Shown: positions 42,583 through 52,141, counted from the stretch's first letter. The stretch: 64,000 nt of DNA from Actinomycetes bacterium (GCA_025356335.1 JANXUF010000147.1:1-64000), one strand, 5' to 3'. Made by a program: numbers and translations. Notes: a model not told the origin generated them from the sequence alone.

Positions 42583-42604
42583 CCACCCTTTCTGGGTTGC
42601 TGGC

Positions 42605-42634
42605 TTGACAGAGCTACCTCTGATGGCATAGCGA
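42605..42634 (+). promoter_or_regulatory. Promoter of topA
   Basis: TTGACA (42605-42610) is followed after 18 bp by TAGCGA (42629-42634). Transcription would begin within about 4 nt of ATG 42645, and there is no ribosome site, so the mRNA is probably leaderless. Confidence 0.55.
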
Positions 42635-42644
42635 TACCGACGCC

Positions 42645-45431
42645 ATGTCCAAACCGCTCGTCATCGTCGAATCGCCTGCCAAGGCCAAGACCATCTCGAA
42701 ATTCCTCGGCAGTGCGTACGACGTGCGCGCCTCCGTCGGCCACGTTGCGGACCTGCCGAGCAAGGGTTTGTCGATCGATGTCGACCACGGTTTCAAGCCG
42801 ACCTATGAGCTGACGGTGCGCGGGAAAGACATCATCAAGGATCTGCGGGTGGCGCTGAAGGATGCCAGCGAGCTGTATCTGGCAACGGACGAAGATCGTG
42901 AGGGGGAGGCCATTTCGTGGCACCTGCTCGAATATCTGAAGCCGAAGGTTCCTGTCAAGCGGATGGTTTTTCACGAGATCACCAAGTCGGCGATCGACCA
43001 TGCCGTCAACAACCCGCGCGGCATCGACTATGGCCTGGTCGACGCTGCCGAGACCCGCCGCATTCTCGACCGCCTCTATGGGTACGAGGTTTCGCCGGTG
43101 CTGTGGCGCCGCGTCAATCGCGGTCTGTCGGCCGGCCGGGTGCAAAGTCCACTGATCCGCCTCGTCGTCGAACGTGAACGCGAACGCATCGCCTTCCGCG
43201 CCGCCGGGTACTGGGACGTCAGCCTGCTCACGGCGACATCGCCGTCGTTCACGGCGACGCTCGGCGCCCTCGACGGCGTCAAAGTCGCATCCGGCAAGGA
43301 CTTCGACAGTGTCGGTCGCCCGAAGAAGGACGTCGTCGTCGTCGACGAGACGCTGGCCCGATCGCTTGTCGACGGGCTGCACGACTCGCCGTTCACCGTT
43401 CGTTCGGTCGAGGAGCGCCCGTACCGTTCGACGCCCAAGGCGCCGTTCATGACGTCGACGCTGCAGCAGGAGGGTGGTCGCAAACTGCGCCTGTCGTCTG
43501 CGCAGGTCATGCGCGTCGCCCAGGGACTGTACGAGCGCGGCTACATCACCTATATGCGTACGGACAACGTCGTGATGTCGGACGAGGCGTTGATGGCGGT
43601 GCGGGCGACGGTCCGTTCGACGTACGGTGAGCGTTACCTGTCGCCTGCCCCGAAGCAGTACTCCTCCAAGGTCAAGAATGCCCAGGAGGCCCACGAGGCG
43701 ATCCGTCCGACGACGCCGCTGCGTTCGCCGGAGCAGGTGTCGCACGAACTCAACGGCCAGGAACTGTCGCTGTACCGGATGATCTGGCAGCGGACGCTGG
43801 CGTCGCAGATGGCAGATGCTGTCGGCACGACGGTCAGCGTCCGCCTCGGTGCCATCGCCGGTCCCTCTCGTTCCACCGCTCCCTCCCGTTCCGACGATGC
43901 GGTCGCCGGTACCGACGCAGAATTCGCCGCCAGTGGCACGACGATCACCTTCCCCGGCTATCGGCAGGTCTACGTCGAGTCGTCCGACGACGCCTCTGAT
44001 GACGACAGGGAAGCGCTGCTGCCGGTCCTCGCTTCCGGTGATCCGGTTGCCGTTGCCTCGTTGACGCCGAACGGTCATGTCACCTCGCCTCCTGCGCGCT
44101 ACACGGAGGCGTCGCTCGTCAAGCGCCTCGAAGAACTCGGTATCGGCAGACCGTCGACGTGGGCGAACATCATCCAGACCGTTCAGGACCGCGGCTATGT
44201 CTGGAAGAAGGGGCAGGCGCTCGTGCCGACCTGGACCGCCTTCGCCGTCGTCGGGCTGATGGAGAAGCACTTCGACGAACTCGTCGACTATGCCTTCACC
44301 GCCAAGGTCGAAGAGGACCTCGACGCGATTGCCACCGGCGGCCAGCAGAAGGCCGAATGGCTCAAGGACTTCTACTTCGGTGACGGCGCCGTCGACGGTC
44401 CATTGCCGGGCCTCAAGCGGTTGGTCGAGGAGAACCTCGATGAAATCGACGCTGCGGAAATCAATACCTTTCCGATCGGCATCGACGAGGAGGGCCGCGA
44501 GATCGTCGCCAAGCCCGGCAAATACGGACCGTACGTCAAGCGCGGCGACGACACCGCCTCGGTTCCCGAGGACATGGCTCCTGACGAACTGACCGTTGCC
44601 GTCGCCACTGCGCTGCTGAGCGCTCCGAAGAGCGACGAGCCGATCGGCTTCATCGACGGACTGCCGGTGTACGCCAAGAACGGGCGCTTCGGGGCCTATG
44701 TGCAGTGGGGTGACGCCGCCGCGCCGCCTCCTGGTTTCGACAAGCCGAAGATGGCAAGCCTCTTCAAGACGATGACGCTCGAGCGAATGGACGTCGAGAC
44801 GGCTCAGGAGTTGCTGTCGCTGCCGCGACTGCTCGGGGTCGATCCGATCGACGGCCAGGAGATCTCGGCACAGAACGGCCGCTACGGGCCGTATGTCAGC
44901 AAGGGCAAGGAAAGCCGCTCGATCACCACCGAGGAGCAACTGCTCACGGTCACGCTCGCCGAGGCGCTGGCAGTGCTGGCGACGCCACGGACGTTCCGCG
45001 GACGAGGCGGAGGTCCGGCCAAGCCGCCACTGCGCGACTTCGGCGTCGATCCGATCAGCGGTAAGGCCGTCCTCGCCAAGGATGGCCGCTTCGGTGTCTA
45101 CGTGACCGATGGTGAGACCAACGCCTCGCTGACCAAAGGCGACCGCCTCGAGGCGATGAACAACGAGCGCGCCTACGAACTGCTGGCGATCCGTCGCGAG
45201 CAGGTCATCGAAAAGGGTGGGCCTGCAGCCAAGAAAGCTGCCGCCCGCAAGGCCCCGGCGAAGAAGGCCGCATCCGCTGCGAAGAGGGCGCCATCGGCTG
45301 CGACGAGGGCGCCGGCGAAGGCGACCGCCGGCGCAAGCGCTGGTGCCGGCGCAAAGAGGGCTCCCGCCAAGAAGGCTCCGGCCAAGAAGGCCCCGGCAAA
45401 AAAGGCTGCGGCCAAGAAGTCCGCCTCCTGA
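42645..45431 (+). CDS. topA: DNA topoisomerase I (type IA)
   Basis: This enzyme relaxes negative supercoils by transient single-strand cleavage. TOPRIM comes first with LVIVESPAKAKTISKFLG and DEDREGEAISWHLLE, then the catalytic domain with Tyr303 in GYITYMRTDN and conserved SAGRVQSPLIRLVVERE and GIGRPSTWANIIQTV. Four C-terminal TopA repeats (GKYGPYVKRG, NGRFGAYVQWG, NGRYGPYVSKG, DGRFGVYVTDG) replace zinc fingers, as in other Actinobacteria. The last 70 residues are a Lys/Ala/Pro tail like that of mycobacterial TopA, binding DNA non-specifically. A polar insertion (about residues 405-430) is lineage-specific. Confidence 0.96.
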   Translation: MSKPLVIVESPAKAKTISKFLGSAYDVRASVGHVADLPSKGLSIDVDHGFKPTYELTVRGKDIIKDLRVALKDASELYLATDEDREGEAISWHLLEYLKPKVPVKRMVFHEITKSAIDHAVNNPRGIDYGLVDAAETRRILDRLYGYEVSPVLWRRVNRGLSAGRVQSPLIRLVVERERERIAFRAAGYWDVSLLTATSPSFTATLGALDGVKVASGKDFDSVGRPKKDVVVVDETLARSLVDGLHDSPFTVRSVEERPYRSTPKAPFMTSTLQQEGGRKLRLSSAQVMRVAQGLYERGYITYMRTDNVVMSDEALMAVRATVRSTYGERYLSPAPKQYSSKVKNAQEAHEAIRPTTPLRSPEQVSHELNGQELSLYRMIWQRTLASQMADAVGTTVSVRLGAIAGPSRSTAPSRSDDAVAGTDAEFAASGTTITFPGYRQVYVESSDDASDDDREALLPVLASGDPVAVASLTPNGHVTSPPARYTEASLVKRLEELGIGRPSTWANIIQTVQDRGYVWKKGQALVPTWTAFAVVGLMEKHFDELVDYAFTAKVEEDLDAIATGGQQKAEWLKDFYFGDGAVDGPLPGLKRLVEENLDEIDAAEINTFPIGIDEEGREIVAKPGKYGPYVKRGDDTASVPEDMAPDELTVAVATALLSAPKSDEPIGFIDGLPVYAKNGRFGAYVQWGDAAAPPPGFDKPKMASLFKTMTLERMDVETAQELLSLPRLLGVDPIDGQEISAQNGRYGPYVSKGKESRSITTEEQLLTVTLAEALAVLATPRTFRGRGGGPAKPPLRDFGVDPISGKAVLAKDGRFGVYVTDGETNASLTKGDRLEAMNNERAYELLAIRREQVIEKGGPAAKKAAARKAPAKKAASAAKRAPSAATRAPAKATAGASAGAGAKRAPAKKAPAKKAPAKKAAAKKSAS

Positions 45432-45544
45432 AAATCGGTCATCCGGATCGCGGTCAGCTCACGCCGAGTCTCGTCACGTCGTGGCAGGTGGTCGAGGCGC
45501 CGTTTGCGGGGAGCGCGCAGCTCAGCCGGTAGGGTCTGGCTCGG

Positions 45545-46153
45545 ATGGAACGGGGTCGGTATATCGCCTTCGAGGGCGCGGAGGCGTGCGGAAAGTCGAC
45601 CCACGTCGTGCGGTTGGCCAAGGAACTCGGTGCCGTCGCCACGCGTGAGACCGGCGGGACGCGGATCGGTCAGCTCATCCGCGGTGTGCTGCACGACACC
45701 GCCAATCTGGAGCTCACCGACAAGGCCGAAGCGCTGTTGATCGCCGCTGACCGGGCTCAACATCTCGCCGAGATCGTCGAGCCGGCCCTCGCGGCAGGCC
45801 GCCACGTGGTGAGCGATCGTTCGGTCTATTCGTCGCTCGCCTACCAGGCGTACGGCAGGGCGCTGCCGTTCGATCGGGTCCACGAGATCAACGATTGGGC
45901 GCTCGGCGGCGTGTGGCCGGACCTCGTCGTGCTGATCGACGTCGATCCCGCCGAACTCGCCAAGCGCATGGAACACCGTCTACTCGATCGCTTCGAGATC
46001 GCCGGTGACGATTTCCACGAGCGCGTCGCCGATGGCTTCGCGAAGATGGCTGCGGAGGATCCGGCGCGGTGGGTCGTCATCGACGGCAATCATTCGGTCA
46101 GCCAGGTTTCGGCTGCTATTCGTGCCGTCGTCCACGACCGGCTCGGGCTGTGA
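45545..46153 (+). CDS. tmk: Thymidylate kinase
   Basis: Tmk phosphorylates dTMP to dTDP with ATP for DNA synthesis. The 202-residue protein has P-loop FEGAEACGKSTH, the DRX motif VVSDRSVYSSLAYQ, and VVLIDVDPAELAKRM; the LID region lies around RLLDRFEIAGDDFHERV. ATG 45545 follows a TAGGGT -10 box by 9 nt. It lies 113 nt after topA and 4 nt before holB, and the tmk-holB pair is a conserved bacterial arrangement. Confidence 0.94.
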   Translation: MERGRYIAFEGAEACGKSTHVVRLAKELGAVATRETGGTRIGQLIRGVLHDTANLELTDKAEALLIAADRAQHLAEIVEPALAAGRHVVSDRSVYSSLAYQAYGRALPFDRVHEINDWALGGVWPDLVVLIDVDPAELAKRMEHRLLDRFEIAGDDFHERVADGFAKMAAEDPARWVVIDGNHSVSQVSAAIRAVVHDRLGL

Positions 46154-46157
46154 TCCG

Positions 46158-47216
46158 ATGAGCGTGTCCATCGGTTCGGACGTGTTCGCCGGCGTCGTCG
46201 GCCAGGACCAGGCTGTCGAGCGGCTGCAGGCGTCAGCGATCCACCCGGTCCACGCCTACCTGTTCGTCGGTCCCGCGGGCTCCGGAAAGCGCCAGGCCGC
46301 TCGATCGTTCGCAGCACTGCTGATCGGCAAGGGTGCCGCAGAATCGGAACGCAACACGCGCCTGGCGCTCGCCGGGGGTCATCCGGATGTGCGTGAGGTC
46401 GCCCGTATCGGCGCCTCGATCACCAAGCCGCAGGCGATGGAAATCGTCCAGGCTGCGTCACTTGCACCGGTCGAAGGCAACCGAAAGGTGCTGATCCTCG
46501 ACGAATTCCACCTCGTCGCCCCGGAAGCGGCAGCAGTGCTGTTGAAGACGATCGAGGAGCCGCCGCCGAGCACCGTTTTCGTCGTGCTCGCCGACCAGGT
46601 CCCTCCCGAACTGGTGACGATCGCCTCGCGATGTGTGCGGATCGAGTTCCGCTCGTTGAGCGAGGAAATCATCGAAAGCGCACTGGTGTCCGAGGGAGTC
46701 GATGCAGTGGCCGCAACCGCGGCCGCCGCGGCCTCCGGCGGTGACCTCGATCGTGCCCGCCTGCTCGCCAAGGACAAGGGACTCGCTGACCGGCGGGCCG
46801 CATTTGCCGGCGTGCCGGCTGAGTTGAACGGGACCGGTGCACAGGTCGTGTCGATCGTTGCCAACCTGCTGGAGCGCATCGAGGCCGCTGGCGAGCCGTT
46901 GAAGCAACGACATGCGACAGAGCTGCTCGCCCTCGAAGAACGCATCAAAGCGTCGGGGGAGCGCGGCGCCGGCCGCAAAGGCGTCGAGGATCGGCACAAG
47001 CGTGAGGCCCGCCGCCATCGGGCCGACGAACTGCGTTCGGGATTGACGGTGATGGCCGGCAGCTATCGCGACGCCCTGGTGGCTGGTGGTGCTCATCACC
47101 CACCGGCCCTGATCGAAGCGGTCGCCGAGATCCATCGGGCGATCGAAACAATCGATCGAAACCCCAACGAACCGTTGCTGCTGCAGGCGATGCTCCTGAA
47201 GTTGCCGTCCCTGTAG
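46158..47216 (+). CDS. holB: DNA polymerase III delta' subunit
   Basis: This 352-residue AAA+ clamp-loader subunit works with DnaX and HolA to load the beta clamp. It shows FAGVVGQDQAVERLQ, the nucleotide loop VGPAGSGKRQAAR, AGGHPDVREV, Walker B-like VLILDEFHLV, the arginine-finger region ASRCVRIEF and a C-terminal helical collar. Two features are degenerate: the P-loop lacks the Thr/Ser after Lys, as allowed in non-hydrolysing delta', and the usual four zinc-binding cysteines are absent. The start ATG 46158 is 4 nt after the tmk stop. Confidence 0.9.
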   Translation: MSVSIGSDVFAGVVGQDQAVERLQASAIHPVHAYLFVGPAGSGKRQAARSFAALLIGKGAAESERNTRLALAGGHPDVREVARIGASITKPQAMEIVQAASLAPVEGNRKVLILDEFHLVAPEAAAVLLKTIEEPPPSTVFVVLADQVPPELVTIASRCVRIEFRSLSEEIIESALVSEGVDAVAATAAAAASGGDLDRARLLAKDKGLADRRAAFAGVPAELNGTGAQVVSIVANLLERIEAAGEPLKQRHATELLALEERIKASGERGAGRKGVEDRHKREARRHRADELRSGLTVMAGSYRDALVAGGAHHPPALIEAVAEIHRAIETIDRNPNEPLLLQAMLLKLPSL

Positions 47217-47238
47217 CCGGCCCGTGTCTCCCGCCCGT

Positions 47239-47276
47239 GTCACCGAATGTCATCGGATCTGTGCACATTCGGTGAC
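47239..47276. terminator. Bidirectional terminator between holB and the M20 peptidase gene
   Basis: GTCACCGAATGT (47239-47250) pairs with its complement at 47265-47276 across a 14-nt loop. It lies between convergent stops at 47216 and 47309. Confidence 0.8.
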
Positions 47277-47308
47277 CCGGAAACCGAGACCAGTCCGGAC
47301 GACGGGCC

Positions 47309-48646
47309 TCAGCCGCAGATCTCTCTGGCGATGTGCATCCAGAAATCGGCGGCGAGGCCGAGGGATTCGGTGTCGATGCGTTCATCGTTGCCGTGGAAGC
47401 GGGTGCCGAACGACTCGAAGGACACCTGTGAGGAGAACAGGCCGGTGCCGTAGGCGACGGCACCCTTCTTGCGGAAGAAACGGGCATCAGTCCCGCCGAC
47501 GATCAGCCCGGGAATCAACTCTGCACCTGGGTAGGCGACCTGCGTGGCGGTGGAAATGGCATCCCACAACGCATTGCCGAGCGGCGATTCAGTCGGATCG
47601 CCCTGCTGTAACGGGCTGATCGACACGTGTGCTGCGAGGTCGCCGAGGGCCTCGGCGAGGTGAGCGGCAACGTCGGCTTCGGTGGTTCCCGGCACGGTGC
47701 GGATGTCGATGTCCAACTCGACCATGTCGGGGATGATGTTCGTCTTCTGCCCGCCGTGGGCGACGTTCGGCGAGAACGTCGTGTGCGTCGCTGCGTGACA
47801 CGTGCGGGCGAGGGCCGGCGGCAGTGTTTCGATGGTCGACCAGATGCGGGCTGGATCGATCAGCCCGGCCTGCAGTTCCGCCGGCAACGGCATCGCTGCG
47901 ACGGTCGCCTTCCAGACCTCGGTGATCTTCGCCGCTGGACGGTAGACGGACAGGCGGCGGACGATTTCGGCTGCTTTGATCAGGGCGTTGTCTGCACCGA
48001 ACGGCATCGAGCCATGGGCCGGTGTGCCGGAAACGCGCAGGCGACGCCAGGCGATCCCCTTCTCGCCGGTATTCACCACGACGCGCCGCACGGCGTCATG
48101 ACCGACCGATGACCATCCGCCCATCTCCGTCAGCACGAAATCGCTCTTGATCGCATCCCACTGGTGGTCGACCATCCACTCCGCACCCCAATGGCCGCCG
48201 GCCTCCTCGTCGGCAACCCCGAAGTACACGAGCGTGCCCTTCGGCTTCCAACCGCTCTTCGCCAACGTTCGGAAGGCGACGGCCATCGAGGCGGTGAGGT
48301 TGAGCATGTCGATCGCCCCGCGGCCCCATACCTCGCCGTCGATCAATTCGCCGGCGAACGGATCGCGTGACCAGCCTGCCGGGTTGACGGGCACGACGTC
48401 GGTGTGGCCCATGAGGCACAACGTCGGAGCCGTCGGATCAGAACCCTCGATGCGGGCAACGACCGAACCGCGGCCTGGATGCGACTCGAACTGTTCGACC
48501 CCGATTCCAGCGCCTGCGAGATAGTCGTCGAGCAGATCGGCGTTGCGTTTCTCGCCGCCAGAATCAGGGGTCCCGTCGTTGACGCACTCGTTGCGGATCA
48601 ATGCCTGCAAGAGTTCGGTCGTCGCGCCTGTCAGTTCGTTGGCCAT
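47309..48646 (-). CDS. M20-family metallopeptidase (ArgE/DapE-like)
   Basis: A 445-residue dizinc hydrolase acting on N-acyl amino acids or peptides. Metal ligands and catalytic residues are seen in MGHTDVVPV, WGRGAIDMLN, FGVADEEAGGHWGAEW (catalytic Glu pair), LTEMGGW and the C-terminal IVGGTDARFFR with the final His in TRFHGNDERID. The length suits the M20A group of exported or cytoplasmic carboxypeptidase-like enzymes; no signal peptide is visible. A repeat element identical at both ends to one upstream of the next gene lies 79-129 bp before its ATG at 48646. Confidence 0.92.
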   Translation of the reverse strand: MANELTGATTELLQALIRNECVNDGTPDSGGEKRNADLLDDYLAGAGIGVEQFESHPGRGSVVARIEGSDPTAPTLCLMGHTDVVPVNPAGWSRDPFAGELIDGEVWGRGAIDMLNLTASMAVAFRTLAKSGWKPKGTLVYFGVADEEAGGHWGAEWMVDHQWDAIKSDFVLTEMGGWSSVGHDAVRRVVVNTGEKGIAWRRLRVSGTPAHGSMPFGADNALIKAAEIVRRLSVYRPAAKITEVWKATVAAMPLPAELQAGLIDPARIWSTIETLPPALARTCHAATHTTFSPNVAHGGQKTNIIPDMVELDIDIRTVPGTTEADVAAHLAEALGDLAAHVSISPLQQGDPTESPLGNALWDAISTATQVAYPGAELIPGLIVGGTDARFFRKKGAVAYGTGLFSSQVSFESFGTRFHGNDERIDTESLGLAADFWMHIAREICG

Positions 48647-48724
48647 GCCCCAGTTGAGCGCACTCAGCCCGCAGATTCAAGCCCGGGCGTTCTACGCCTC
48701 GGCTCGTTGGATGCCGTGTCGACA

Positions 48725-48775
48725 TCTGTGGACCGCTTTGCGCCGCCGGCGGTGCACCAGTGGACTCAGTTTCCG
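48725..48775. repeat. Copy 1 of a spaced direct repeat
   Basis: TCTGTGGACC at 48725-48734 and GTGGACTCAGTTTCCG at 48760-48775 are separated by 25 nt. The same two blocks with the same spacing occur at 50626-50676. This copy lies upstream of the M20 gene and 13 nt past the phosphoesterase stop. Confidence 0.8.
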
Positions 48776-48787
48776 GGAAAGAGACCG

Positions 48788-50521
48788 TCAGTCGCCAGGC
48801 TCGTGCCCGTGACCGTGGCCGCCGCCATCGACGGCGTTCCCGAGATCGTTGACGACCGCATCCCGACTGGCGACCGGTTCGAGGTTCCATTGCGCCTCGA
48901 TCGTGCGCATGATCGACGTCGTGTCGTACACGGTGTGATCCACGCCGGAGCGGTGGATGCCGCCGCCGATGACGAGCGCCGGGATGCGCGTCCCCGGGCC
49001 GAACAGGTCGTGGGGCCCTGCGGTGCCCATCCCGGGCGGCGACACGTGATCCCACTGGCCGCCGAACTCGTCGTAGGTGACGACGATCAACGTGTCCTCG
49101 GCATTCGGCCCGTGCTCGATCGCCGAGATCAGATCGACGAGGTGATCACTGCCGTTCGGTTCACTGGCGTAGCCGGGATGCTCGTTCTCGTTGCCGAGCG
49201 GCTTGACGAAGCTGACCGCCGGCAGCCGCCCGTGCTTGGCAGCATCGATGAAATTCTGCTCGTCCTGCAGATGGGCACGGTCCGGCCGGCCTGGCGCATA
49301 GCGGGCGTAATAGTTGAACGGTTGATGGTGGGTCTGGAACGAGAAGTCAGGGCAATACGGGAAACCTCCATTGCCGGCGAGGTCCGGGGTTGCCGGCGAG
49401 GCGTTCGGGTCGGAGCACGTTTTTCCTGTTCCGTTCGTCCACCCCTTACCGCCGACGTTGCCGTTGGCATTGTCCCAGCCGCCAGCGAACCACGCCCAGC
49501 TCACATGGGCGTCGGTGAGCCGGTCGCCGATCGTCAGATCTTTCGTGGTGTCATCGACGAGCGGCATCGTCGCTCCGAAGGCGCCCGTCGGCTGGTACGG
49601 CGGCTGCACCGTATTGACGGCATAGTCGCCGCATGCAAAGCCGGGAACTGCGGTCGAACCGCACGCCTGTGTATCGCTTTTGTCGAGAACAGCGGTCGCC
49701 GGGCGGTACAACGGATAGTCACCGTTCGGGAAGCCGTTGGCGTCAAGCACCGAGTGCGTCCCCCCGGCGAATGGCGGTGCGGCGGCGGCGACGAGGTACT
49801 GGTGATTGAGGAACGAGCCGCCGAACGCTGCCTGGAAGAACTGATCGAGCACGACGTAGTTCGGTGCCTTACGGCTGTGCAGATACTGGTAGATCGGGAG
49901 TTTCGTCGTGTCGTAGAAGCCCATCGTCATGCCGGCGGAGTCGCTGCCGGTGACATAGCGGTTCTGCTGCCCGCCGTTCAGTTGGTACTGCTCCTGGTAG
50001 AACCGATGCACGAGATCGCGGGTGCAGCCGCCGGTGACTCCCTGGCCGTTGAGGACACCGAACGGATACTTGAATAGTTTGGCCGGGATCGGGCACGTCG
50101 TCGCCGTTGCCGGGATGAAGCTGTCGATATTGAACGGTTGATTGGCGAAGTGATACGCCGTCGTCGGTTTCCCGGCGCCGTAGGAGAACGTCGTCGTGCT
50201 GCACTCCGGCGTCAGCGGCGGCGACATGAGGTTGACGTCGCTCATCAGCAGGCACTGGTACGGAGCGCCAGAGGCGTCGACCTGCGTAGTGTTCGCTGGT
50301 GTCGCCATCGCCCGGCCGTTCACCTGCTCGCCGCCGACCGTCCCCCAATTGCCGTAGAGGTTGTCGAAGCTGTGGTTCTCCTCGTAGATCACGACGAGAT
50401 GCTTGACCTTGCCGAGCGGCCCGTCGTGCGGACGCGCGTCGGCCGCGGCGGGAAGGACTCCGGCGGTGCCGAGCGCCATGCACGCAAGTAGCGCGGTAGC
50501 TGTACCGATCCGACGTTCCAT
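48788..50521 (-). CDS. Secreted phosphoesterase, phospholipase C / acid phosphatase AcpA family
   Basis: A 577-residue exported enzyme that cleaves phosphoester bonds, probably of phospholipids or phosphomonoesters. The signal peptide ends near PAAADA. Family motifs are VVIYEENHSFDNLYGNWG (with the nucleophile and metal residues), GGSFLNHQYLVAAAAPPF, SWAWFAGGW, HLQDEQNFIDAAKHGRLPAVSFVKP, NEHPGYA and VVTYDEFGGQWDHVSPP. ATG 50521 has AGGGGGG 6 nt upstream and gives a normal signal peptide, unlike the longer frame to 51214, which runs through zwf. The C-terminus is a Gly/His tail. No good PHO box is visible upstream. Confidence 0.92.
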   Translation of the reverse strand: MERRIGTATALLACMALGTAGVLPAAADARPHDGPLGKVKHLVVIYEENHSFDNLYGNWGTVGGEQVNGRAMATPANTTQVDASGAPYQCLLMSDVNLMSPPLTPECSTTTFSYGAGKPTTAYHFANQPFNIDSFIPATATTCPIPAKLFKYPFGVLNGQGVTGGCTRDLVHRFYQEQYQLNGGQQNRYVTGSDSAGMTMGFYDTTKLPIYQYLHSRKAPNYVVLDQFFQAAFGGSFLNHQYLVAAAAPPFAGGTHSVLDANGFPNGDYPLYRPATAVLDKSDTQACGSTAVPGFACGDYAVNTVQPPYQPTGAFGATMPLVDDTTKDLTIGDRLTDAHVSWAWFAGGWDNANGNVGGKGWTNGTGKTCSDPNASPATPDLAGNGGFPYCPDFSFQTHHQPFNYYARYAPGRPDRAHLQDEQNFIDAAKHGRLPAVSFVKPLGNENEHPGYASEPNGSDHLVDLISAIEHGPNAEDTLIVVTYDEFGGQWDHVSPPGMGTAGPHDLFGPGTRIPALVIGGGIHRSGVDHTVYDTTSIMRTIEAQWNLEPVASRDAVVNDLGNAVDGGGHGHGHEPGD

Positions 50522-50625
50522 CTCGTTCCCCCCTGAGAGACAACTGTGTATGGACCACAAGCTACGTCGCCTCGGTACGCCTGGCAAGGGCCAAACGTTC
50601 CAGCCACACCGCACGGCCCGTCGGT

Positions 50626-50676
50626 TCTGTGGACCAAACACCGTCAAAACTGGCGGCTTGGTGGACTCAGTTTCCG
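50626..50676. repeat. Copy 2 of a spaced direct repeat
   Basis: TCTGTGGACC (50626-50635) and GTGGACTCAGTTTCCG (50661-50676) repeat the 48725-48775 element with identical 25-nt spacing and a different spacer sequence. It lies 105-155 bp upstream of the phosphoesterase ATG at 50521. Confidence 0.8.
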
Positions 50677-50709
50677 AAGGGGGCTGACTGAAGGGGGCGG
50701 CGAGGCGGG

Positions 50710-52140
50710 TTACTCCTGGAGGGTGGTCGGCTTCGCCGGGCCGCTCGGCAGGAACCAGCTGTCGCCGTTGAGGATCTGCTCCGACTCCGCAGGACCCCAC
50801 GTGCCGCGCTCGTATGGATACACCGGGCCGGGGTTGTCGAGTGCCGGTTGGACGATGCGCCAGGTTTCCTCGACGATGTCGATGCGGGCGAAGCGGCGCG
50901 GATTGCCGTCGAGGGCGTCGTTGATCAGACGCTCGTAGGCCTCCTGGCGCTCGCCGAGGGCGGCGGCGAAGTCGACGCTGACGTCGACGTCCTCGCTGTC
51001 GAGGTCCTCGCCGGGCGTCTTCGCCTGCAACGTGAACGTCACACCGTCGTTGCTGCCGAGGCGGAAGCGGACGAGGTTGCGGTTCGGGGTCGCTCCGCCA
51101 GACTCGTCGAACAACATGCGCGGCGGGCTGTCGAATTCGACGACGGCCTCGGTAGCCCCCGATGTCAGACCTTTGCCGGCGCGCACGTAGAACGGCACGC
51201 CGGCCCATCGCCACGAATCGATCTCGAACTTCACGGCCACATAGGTCTCGACCGTCGAATCCGGAGCGACGCCCGGCTCGTCGAGGTAGCCGGTGAACTG
51301 ACCGCGGACCATGTGGTCGCAGTCGAGCGCACGGGTCGCCGACAACACTTTGGCCTTTTCGTCCTGCAGGTGCTTCGAGTCCGGCCCCACCGGCGGTTCC
51401 ATCGCCAACAGTGCGACGACCTGCAGCAGGTGGTTCTGCAGTACGTCACGGATCGCGCCGACGGAGTCGTAGAACGCGCCGCGACCCTCGATGCCGATCG
51501 ATTCGGCCATCGTCAACTGCACGCTGCGGACGTAGTTGCGATTCCATACCGGCTCGAGCAGGGAGTTCGAAAAGCGGAATACCAACAGGTCCTCGACGCT
51601 TTCCTTGCCGAGGTAGTGGTCGATACGGAAGATGCGTTCCTCCGGGAAGACCGAGTGCAGCGTGTCGTTCAACGCCTCTGCAGAGGCGAGATCGCGGCCG
51701 AATGGCTTCTCGACGACGATGCGACCGCGGTCGTTGAGACCGGCACCGGCCAGCGCGGTGGCGACGGTCGGGAACATCGAGGGCGGGATCGCCATGTAGT
51801 AGACGCACGTCTCGCTGTTGTGCTTGTCGAGCGTGTCCTTCAACGTCTGCCACGTGGCGCCGTCGGCGTAATCGCCCTGGACGAGGTCGAGCCTGGCGAG
51901 GAGCGACTCGATCGCCGACGCCGCCGCATTGGGAACTGCGGTGATGATCGAGTCGTGGGCGTGCTGGCGGAAATCGTCGTCGGACCAGTCGCTGCGAGCG
52001 ACACCGATGACCGGCACCGTCAGTTCGCCCCGACGTTCGAGGTTGTAGAGGGCCGGGAAGATCTTCTTCTTCGCCAGGTCACCCGTCGCCCCGAAGAGCA
52101 CGAGCGCATCGGCGCCAGGTTGCATCGCTGAGTTCGCCAT
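50710..52140 (-). CDS. zwf: Glucose-6-phosphate 1-dehydrogenase
   Basis: Zwf oxidises glucose-6-phosphate to the lactone and makes NADPH, the first step of the oxidative pentose phosphate pathway. The 476-residue protein has the Rossmann motif LFGATGDLAKKKIFPALY, VVEKPFGRDLASA and the active-site signature RIDHYLGKESVEDLL; RAGKGLTSGATEAVVEF follows. ATG 52140 (MANSAMQPG) lies 1 nt after the gnd stop, so the pair is one operon. Upstream in-frame sequence is Arg/Pro-rich shadow of gnd. Confidence 0.96.
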   Translation of the reverse strand: MANSAMQPGADALVLFGATGDLAKKKIFPALYNLERRGELTVPVIGVARSDWSDDDFRQHAHDSIITAVPNAAASAIESLLARLDLVQGDYADGATWQTLKDTLDKHNSETCVYYMAIPPSMFPTVATALAGAGLNDRGRIVVEKPFGRDLASAEALNDTLHSVFPEERIFRIDHYLGKESVEDLLVFRFSNSLLEPVWNRNYVRSVQLTMAESIGIEGRGAFYDSVGAIRDVLQNHLLQVVALLAMEPPVGPDSKHLQDEKAKVLSATRALDCDHMVRGQFTGYLDEPGVAPDSTVETYVAVKFEIDSWRWAGVPFYVRAGKGLTSGATEAVVEFDSPPRMLFDESGGATPNRNLVRFRLGSNDGVTFTLQAKTPGEDLDSEDVDVSVDFAAALGERQEAYERLINDALDGNPRRFARIDIVEETWRIVQPALDNPGPVYPYERGTWGPAESEQILNGDSWFLPSGPAKPTTLQE

Positions 52141-52141
52141 G

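Noticed and set aside
42528..44939. 803-codon open frame antisense to topA
   Set aside because: Composition is Arg/Gly/Asp-rich shadow of the GC-rich topA frame; topA has full domain evidence on the plus strand.
48788..51214. 808-codon version of the phosphoesterase starting inside zwf
   Set aside because: The first 230 codons are low-complexity Arg/Pro shadow; ATG 50521 has a ribosome site and signal peptide.
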